Shown here: in pieces, positions 56,791 to 64,000 of the stretch
How positions within the stretch are numbered: position 1 is the first letter of the stretch
Layout of the letters: every line of letters starts with the position of its first letter
NCBI GenBank assembly: GCA_030762175.1
Contig: CM060840.1
Location: 38,156,501 to 38,220,500, forward strand
Length of the DNA stretch: 64,000 nt
Source: Metallyticus violacea
Taxonomy: Eukaryota; Arthropoda; Insecta; Mantodea; Metallyticidae
Direction of reading: 5' to 3'
Program-made: the position numbers and the translations under genes
The notes under the pieces: model-generated
Databases searched by the model: none
What the model was told of the DNA's origin: nothing
What the model saw: only the letters and a program-made list of their open reading frames with translations

Positions 56791-59700
56791 CGTCTTCTAT
56801 GTTTGTAATAAGATCGAGGCAACCTTGACATAGGATTGACCATCCATTCAGAACAAATGTGCAAGTTCTCTGTGCTTTTAGAGTATTAGCTGTCTAACAG
56901 ACTACTGATCCAGGCACTGGTGTGCAAGTTCCAGAGGCTGTAAGTGCTACAAACAGAGGTAGGAAATTCAACGAAAAAAGAAAAATAAGGCACAGAAATG
57001 TACCATTTCTCAGTCACCAGACAATCATCTTGAACAACAATAGTAGTACAAGGAAACAAAATAAGATTTTCTATGGGATTATTTCCACTTGAAATGCTAA
57101 TAAACACGTGAAACTCCTTTTTCTTCAAAGTGTTTGGGTTAGGCATTTCTAGCCCTTTAAAGTTTCAATGGTGCTTTGTCTTTTAGTGTTGTTTTTGTTC
57201 TTTCTGTTGCTTTTGGCAATTAATATCATTGGACCCTTTTTGCGTTTTTGATTGTGGTCATAAAGTTAATGTAATAAACTAATTTATTTGACAATCCTTT
57301 TTTAAATGCAACAATCGACTGAAAGGACCTACTTTAACTGTTTCTAATCTGGTCTAACTTATTGTTCATTTTGCAATTTATTTTCTGTTACCTAATTATG
57401 CTCTCATTTAAATCCCGCCTTCCAAATTATCTCAATTTAGTGTAATTTATTAAACATTTATTTCATTTTTTTGTTTTGTTTTTTCTTCAATGTTTATAAT
57501 TGCATTAATGTTTTAGACATAATTCAATGATTGTTCACGTATTATTTTACCAATTACTCTTTTAATTCTTTGAATGTTCTTTCCTTGAAATGTCAATTAT
57601 TTGATTTGAAATCTAAACCTATAATATGCCGTAATATAACGTAAACGGTTTATTTTTATGCGATAGGGTGCTGGTTTCCACAACGTAACCAATTTGCAGA
57701 TCATCTCTCACCTATAATATCAACAGCCTTAATGATGACAAACTCTATTTCTGCTAGTGTTACTCAAGTGTTCTCGAGCGCCTTTCGGTGCGAAAAGTGG
57801 AGTCCGTCGCTGATTTCGACTAGTCGTGCGTCATATCAAATTTACGGCAGAAACTTTGACACCCTTATTGTTTTCCTCCTGAATGTGTAGGAGTCTTGCC
57901 TCTTGCCCCCCTACCTTCTAAACTACCTGTTGCTCGTGAGTTGGTTGGAGCAGCCCCCAGCGCTCCTCTCTCTTTAAGGATCCACCCTGCAATTTGCTCC
58001 GCTGACTTCTAGTGGAATCTAAGGAACGTGATATCACTTGTTATCCGCTGAACGCATCTTCTGTTGAGCTAACGCCCCTCTTGCTCACTGTGCCATGTTT
58101 ACATAATACATCGAACAACGGCAAAGAACGAGTTTATCCCATTCAGAACTCTTCCCGTTTTATTTATTTTCCATTCAAACCCGTGAAATTTGATTAGATA
58201 GCCTTCTAGGTATGTTTTATAGTTACCGTGCTTATATGGATGTATGAGATTTTTATTTGTATTTCCTCCCGACTAGTTCTTCAACAATTTTGATTAAAAA
58301 TGAAGTGGAAATTGCCTTAGGAAAGCGGCACAAACATTCCTTGAAGCACAACACCAACACTGCAGAAGTTAATGTTACAGATTGCACATTACTGACATCT
58401 GATGCTCAAGTAAGGCACACAATAAAATTAAATTGCTTTTCGCAACAAGGGACAGAGCAGGAATCGTGATTTGCGATTTGAATTTACCTCGTGGATATTT
58501 AGTGGAGTTATTATAATAATTCCGGTACAATGACCCTTTCTTCTCTCGCTTCTGAAACAATTTGTAAGACTTTTAGTGGCGGTCTTCAGGAGGAGATTCC
58601 AAAAAGGAAGTAACCTGCTTCTAGTCAATACTTGTACATAAATTTCTCACAAAATTGTAAATGCTTTGATCTTTTCATGCAAGCATAGAGTAGACTGTCA
58701 TTTCCTTATTTGTTTTCATATTATGCATGCTTGTAATTGTCTATTTAAGTTTCTATGTTACATTTATAAACTCACAAGCAGAACACAACCGAACTTGTTG
58801 CATCTAAAATACCTAAGAAGTATATGTCGAGATATCGTGATCAATACATATTTCCATAAGAGCGTATTTCAATGCTTTGTTTCCTTCTCAGCGTACTAAT
58901 CGGTGCGATCCAATGCAATACAATGTTTTCCCACTAAGAATATGCATATGTTTTTCCCGCCGTTGGTTGAAACACTGTAGCGATAGCTTGTGGCTGTCAT
59001 TGTATACTAATAATGGTTTATGATGTGTTTCGTTCTGTATTTAATCGCCAAGTGAATTATGACTTGCACTGCAGGTGTTTATTTATGATTCCATATATGT
59101 TAACTCAGCGAATTTGTCAAAGTCAAAGACGATTTGAAGAAAGTTAATTCAACAATTCATAATATTTTATAGTTCCTTTCAAATCACAATGTAATTCTGC
59201 CCTCACATATATGAATACACTTTTGTCTCCCAACATACAGAGAGCGTAATTTTGCCATTTTCAACAAGACTCTAACGCAGCTTATACAGGAAATATTTAG
59301 AAGTTGAAAGTGTTTCAGAATAACAGAGTTTTAGTAAGAATTTGTGGCCCCCTTGCTCCCCGAACCTTGCCTTTTGCACCTCTTATCACTGAGTAAATTA
59401 AAAAAGACCATATATAAGATATAAACTCAAAAACCCTGGAAGAATTGAAATAAAATATGCGCAATCACAGAGCCAGCAACATAGAAAGTGAACTACAGCG
59501 AATGATGCATAGTTTTTAAAGCTGTGCCAAAACTATGTGGACAACGACGGTGGCCAATTTCAGTACCTTCACTCATTAAGTTGGTAAGTAAAACCTTTAA
59601 AAATAATTAAGAAAACTGTTGGATAGTTATACAATACGTGCAGTTGGCAACGAGCCGAGCGCCCCTCTCGCCTAGGCAAAATATCGCAAGTTGGTTCATA

Positions 59701-62700
59701 GTTATTGGATCACTTTGTACTGTTTGTCAAGGGAACGCAATCAAGCTTGATTCTTCCAAAGGAACATATAAAGCAATGTTTACTTGCTACCTGTAGATGT
59801 CATTAGAAAGTATAAAGCATGAGGATATGCATAAAGTTTTACTGACGAAAGCGTTGTGAGGTATTTATAGAAAGTGCATAACTGGGTACTGTAACGTAAT
59901 AGAAAGGATATATTGTTGGATTATTGGATTGGAAATAAACTATAATGGATAATATGTCGCTCCAAAAATATACTTTTGAAGAAATAAATATTATCTCAAA
60001 ACTAAAATGTCAGGCACTTGATTGCATTATTGTATTTGTTACACACAGTTCACATTTTGTTAACATTATTTTCAAAGTTGGTCTGCCTTTTATGATTATT
60101 TTTTCTGTTAAAATCATATTTATAGAGTATACCCGTTTTTATGTTACAAATTTGTTCTGTATTGGTTTTTTGCAAGCATAATAATATAATGGTACTATAT
60201 TTTTCATAAGAATACACCAAGTTATTTACAATTTATGAACTGATGATGTATTAAAGGGGTTATGCTTATAGATACATTTATGAATTGAAACGTTTTTAAA
60301 CATATATCGTAAAACTCTGTATGACCATCCTACAAATATTCAATTGCTTATCATTGTCAAACGATACCACACAGCTAAAACTAGCTTTTTGTAGTGCATT
60401 TCTTGCATTAAATTATGATAAATATTTCATGTACTACAAAATGTCTGGTAAATCATGTTATCAACTTTTATTACAAATATATATAATTTTAAACAATTTT
60501 AATAATTATTTAATGCAAAATTTTCTGTATTCTGTTTCTATGTACTTCTGTAAATGAATTCTTGGAACGCAATTAAATGCTAGCTTTTATGCACGGTGTT
60601 TTCTGGTGAAAAAGTATAAAACGTGAATCCAAAGGTGTTTGACCGAAGCAAATCGTAACGTAGAAGAGATAAAAACAAGGAGAAAGTTTGCGTTTGGAAT
60701 TTGGAAAATATTACTCTTCTGTGCATGACAGTGAATAAAAAAAAATGTAATTTATTTACTTTTGTAATAAGTAAATCAATTTGTTGATAGTTGAACAATA
60801 TGGTGTTTTATGGTAATTTAAAGTTGTCATCTTGTAATAAAGCATTGTTCCAAATAATTGCCTAAAATAACTCGATAATAATTAAAATTTGAACTGAACA
60901 TAACAGGTAGTCGCAATTTCAATAAAGCACAAATGCAGTTAAGCGAAGCGTATAATTATAGATATGCTTAACCATTAACAAAATTTTTTACATTTTTTCC
61001 ATAATCAATTTTTAAAGAGCAAAGTTCCTTTCTACAAATGGTGTGTTCATCTGCGCATAATGACTGCTGCATTATCATAAGTTTCATGCTATGACTAAAA
61101 CTGGTACAATATGCCGTTGGTTGCATTGTAAGCGTGGTAGAAAAGTAACTGTTTGTGCAAGTGTGCTAGCTCTTAAAATTTAAGAGTTCGGGCTCAGGGA
61201 ATATATCACTGTACAAAAATGGGTATACTAATATTTAATAGCTCACTTGCATTGTCGCTACATTTCACTGTTAGTCTTACTTTCGGTTTAAGTAAGTTAA
61301 AATGTCAAATATTACTTTTACTGAATGTTCAGTTATTATGCATACTAACCATCATAAATGATGTGCTTTAGAATGTTGCATATTTTGCGATTTTAGAGTA
61401 TGTTGCTTACAGTAATCTACTAATAATTTACTGTTGATGTACTTAATCCCTTTATAAATATATTTATATTGATATTTGCGCAATCTGGTTAGTACTATAA
61501 ATTATTGCTATTAGATAGGTTTTTTTTTTTTTTTTTTTTAATAATCATATACTCCATGTATCTTATACAATGAAATATCTACATAAAATGTTCTAAATTA
61601 AGCGTCTTAATTCGTGTATTTAGAATGTCTATAATATTCTTCGTTCTCACACTTTTAGTACAGAGCTTTTAGGTCTTCCTGCATTTTTCCTTTGATATTT
61701 TTTCTGTTAATTTGTCAATTTATCTTATTATTCACTTTATATGAAACTTAATGACAAATTTCTTCATCTGGCTTTTTGTACATTTTTCTTCTGATTACGG
61801 ATCATGCCTCATTTTCACGTAATATTGGTGATTATTTCAATGAAATGAAGTTATTTCTTTTTCATTTGTTATGAGACCGTATTGTCTCAAAAAACTAACT
61901 CTTCTGAATAGTTTAATTTATTGTTGAACGTTAAATGAGCTATTTTATATCAGTATATCAGTTACTCTAGTTGATATATTTGATCTATTTCTGAGAATTC
62001 GCAGAGGAGGGCATGGGTTTGCCTCGGTGAAGGATAGAGAAAACTGTTGTTACTCAGTAGTTGCAAGTCACTTTGTTTACAATAGTTAGTCGTGTAAGTT
62101 TTCTTTTCTTTAGCCACATGCTACATAGCACAATATTGTACTGTCGAAGCCGGTACCTTTCAAGGTCAGGTGCGCTGACTAGCAATTACGTCATTCATTC
62201 AAAGAGACTGCCGGTTAAGTTCGAATATGTTTATTACTCACTAGAGTACACATTCTAGTTGAGGGACTATCTGAATTAATGATCAATAATATGTCAATGT
62301 CAGGGTCACTTTGATGACATTACACATATTTGATCCAAGGACTTCCCAGCTCAAGTCGCAAGTGTTACCACCCGATCATTAGAAATGTTGTTAAAAAAGA
62401 TTAATTTCTTTTAGCAAACTTTGTAGATAATTGGTACATTTTTGTGTTTATAGTTCTGCAGAATGTTTCGTTTATTTCCTGAATAACGAGATCTAAATGT
62501 AGAATTTAGGTTGTGCCATATTCCTAAATATCTGTTACTGTGAAAACGAATCGACAGTCATTCAAAAGCAATTCGTTTGTCATTTGAGTAGAGTGTGTAC
62601 TTTTAATTGCTTGTGATCCATTGCGTTGTTACACAAGCCTAATATCGCTAATCCAATTCCCATCAATACTGCACTAAAATGGGACACGCAATGAGAATGA

Positions 62701-64000
62701 AAGTGCTTTAATACGATTTACATTCTCCGAATAAAGTAAGCACGTAGTTAATGACTGAACAAACACTAGACTGTACCGAAATTACATATTCCCTCTGCTA
62801 CAGAAAATAAACATAGAGTGGTTAATTACCTTTCTAGTAATTTTAATAGCGTAAGACTGATTTTTGTTCTTCCTACGCCCCACATCTACTTGGAAATTAT
62901 AAGAACTCTTATGTTTTTATTCCAGACAAAAGTAACTTTAGTTGTGAACAGTTAGAATGAATAATGAACAAATTCACAATCTTTTTTTACTTCTTTTTTA
63001 ACTTTTATGAATTCTTTAAGAATAATGATTGAAGAAAAGCGGTGATTGGGGGAACAAGTTTGAGAGAAAACATTTACAAGTAATGTTTTGACCGCCACAA
63101 ATTTAATCATGGGGTTATTAAGATGGAATGCTAGGCTTTATCACTACTTAATCCACGCATCCCTTCTTATCGTTGTTAATTTTAATACACCATTTTGCGT
63201 TTATATTCTCATGGGTTTCTTACTTGAAAGTTCTCGTGTTTTAATGTTTAGTGCCATAGATTTTTCTATATATTAAATACACCCAGTCGTACCAAGTTAT
63301 AGGTTAAAATTAATTGGTTTGGCATGAAAGAAATGAACGTTGAGTTTCATATACATTTTAATTCAACATTTTAAATAAACATTTTACAGATAAAATTATG
63401 AAAACTGCCCACTCTTAGACTTCATATACACCTTCAAACAGTGCGGTAATTTGCAAATTAGCTAATGCTCGTACAAGGGATTTATAAGACTCATAACTAG
63501 GCATCGGTATTTCCAAGCACTAACATTAGAATAAGGCGGAATGAAGCTATGCTGGACTGTAGACAACAGATGGATACAATGGGTCACGAGCTATAAACTC
63601 TTGCGCCTGTCACTCGTCAGTTGTTAAGTGCTCATAATCTTTTATGCCTGGAAGGATAGCGATCATTCTTCGAAATATCATATCATTATATTATATTAAA
63701 TATATCATTCTTCGAAATATCATTATATTACATCATCTGTTCAACAGATACAAGTAGTGTGACATCAATCAGGCAAATAGGTTATTCAACATAAAAACCT
63801 ACAGAACATTAATCGAATACATTAAGCTGTATATCTATTATTGAAAATATAACATTTTTAAGAAAAAGCGTTCTATATATGTATTTATGAGCAGGGTGTG
63901 TAATCAGGTAGATGGCGTGCACATAGACTAACTAAATATGTAGATCAGGATAATCAAAAAGGTTGGTACTTCTTAACAGAACTTAAGGTCGACATTGTGA
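56791..64000. other. Unassigned sequence to the end of the window
   Basis: No gene, SINE, LINE or transposase could be recognised. Less AT-rich patches occur at 57660-58100 and 59340-59720, but no frame there has a domain signature. A T run of about 20 bases lies at 61520-61539. A 42-bp tandem-like duplication containing atcattcttcgaaatatcat is at 63662-63730. The region may be host intergenic or intronic DNA or very old repeats. Confidence 0.4.

Overview
The window looks like repeat-rich, AT-rich nuclear DNA from an arthropod, most likely an insect with a large genome. The evidence is the density of decayed retroposons and DNA transposons, two tRNA-derived SINE families in many copies, (TG)n, (CTTTT)n and (TTA)n microsatellites, and the absence of bacterial-style gene packing. 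A cockroach- or termite-like host is only a guess from the style of the SINEs and reverse-transcriptase remnants, and I could not test it. I find no convincing host protein-coding gene, rRNA gene or stand-alone tRNA gene. The window is best read as intergenic or deep intronic sequence.

Nearly everything recognisable is a transposable-element relic. SINE family A has a tRNA-like head with box A and box B. Its copies lie at 1498, 2278, 3396, 14304, 16725, 25464, 34491, 40949 and 47818. SINE family B, with a different tRNA-like head, has copies at 17464, 19184, 40474, 45717 and 46576. A third, decayed SINE-like sequence is near 56.6 kb. Several copies keep perfect target-site duplications, and two are 5'-truncated.

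Non-LTR retrotransposon (LINE) fragments lie at 10.7-11.7, 24.0, 25.9-26.6, 31.8-33.1, 42.8-43.6 (minus), 44.2-45.2 (minus) and 51.8-52.4 kb. The 10.9-kb fragment keeps a full RNase H domain with its catalytic residues. A Penelope-like GIY-YIG endonuclease remnant is at 39.3 kb, next to a large hairpin. LTR-retrotransposon leaders with primer-binding-site-like motifs occur at 13.3-14.0, 15.8-16.5 and 38.7-38.9 kb. The first has an exact 18-base tRNA-Lys-type primer site.

DNA transposon relics: mariner-like at 14.6-15.0, 22.1-22.8 and 53.4-53.9 (minus) kb; other Tc1/IS630-type transposases at 33.5-34.2, 37.3-37.6 (minus), 46.3-46.9 (split by a SINE), 47.4-47.6 (minus) and 55.6-56.0 kb (minus); and a Mutator-like transposase pseudogene at 49.7-50.6 kb (minus). 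Most were found by reading broken frames, because frameshifts and stops split them.

Other structure: a 12-copy, 71-bp tandem array with a four-unit higher-order pattern (37.8-38.7 kb); three near-identical 87-bp tandem copies (53.0 kb); a foldback element with about 40-bp inverted ends (42.4 kb); and two unnamed dispersed repeats present twice each (2.7/9.8 kb and 7.6/10.2 kb). The long remaining stretches, especially 3.7-7.5, 17.7-22.0, 26.6-31.7 and 56.8-64 kb, hold nothing I can name.
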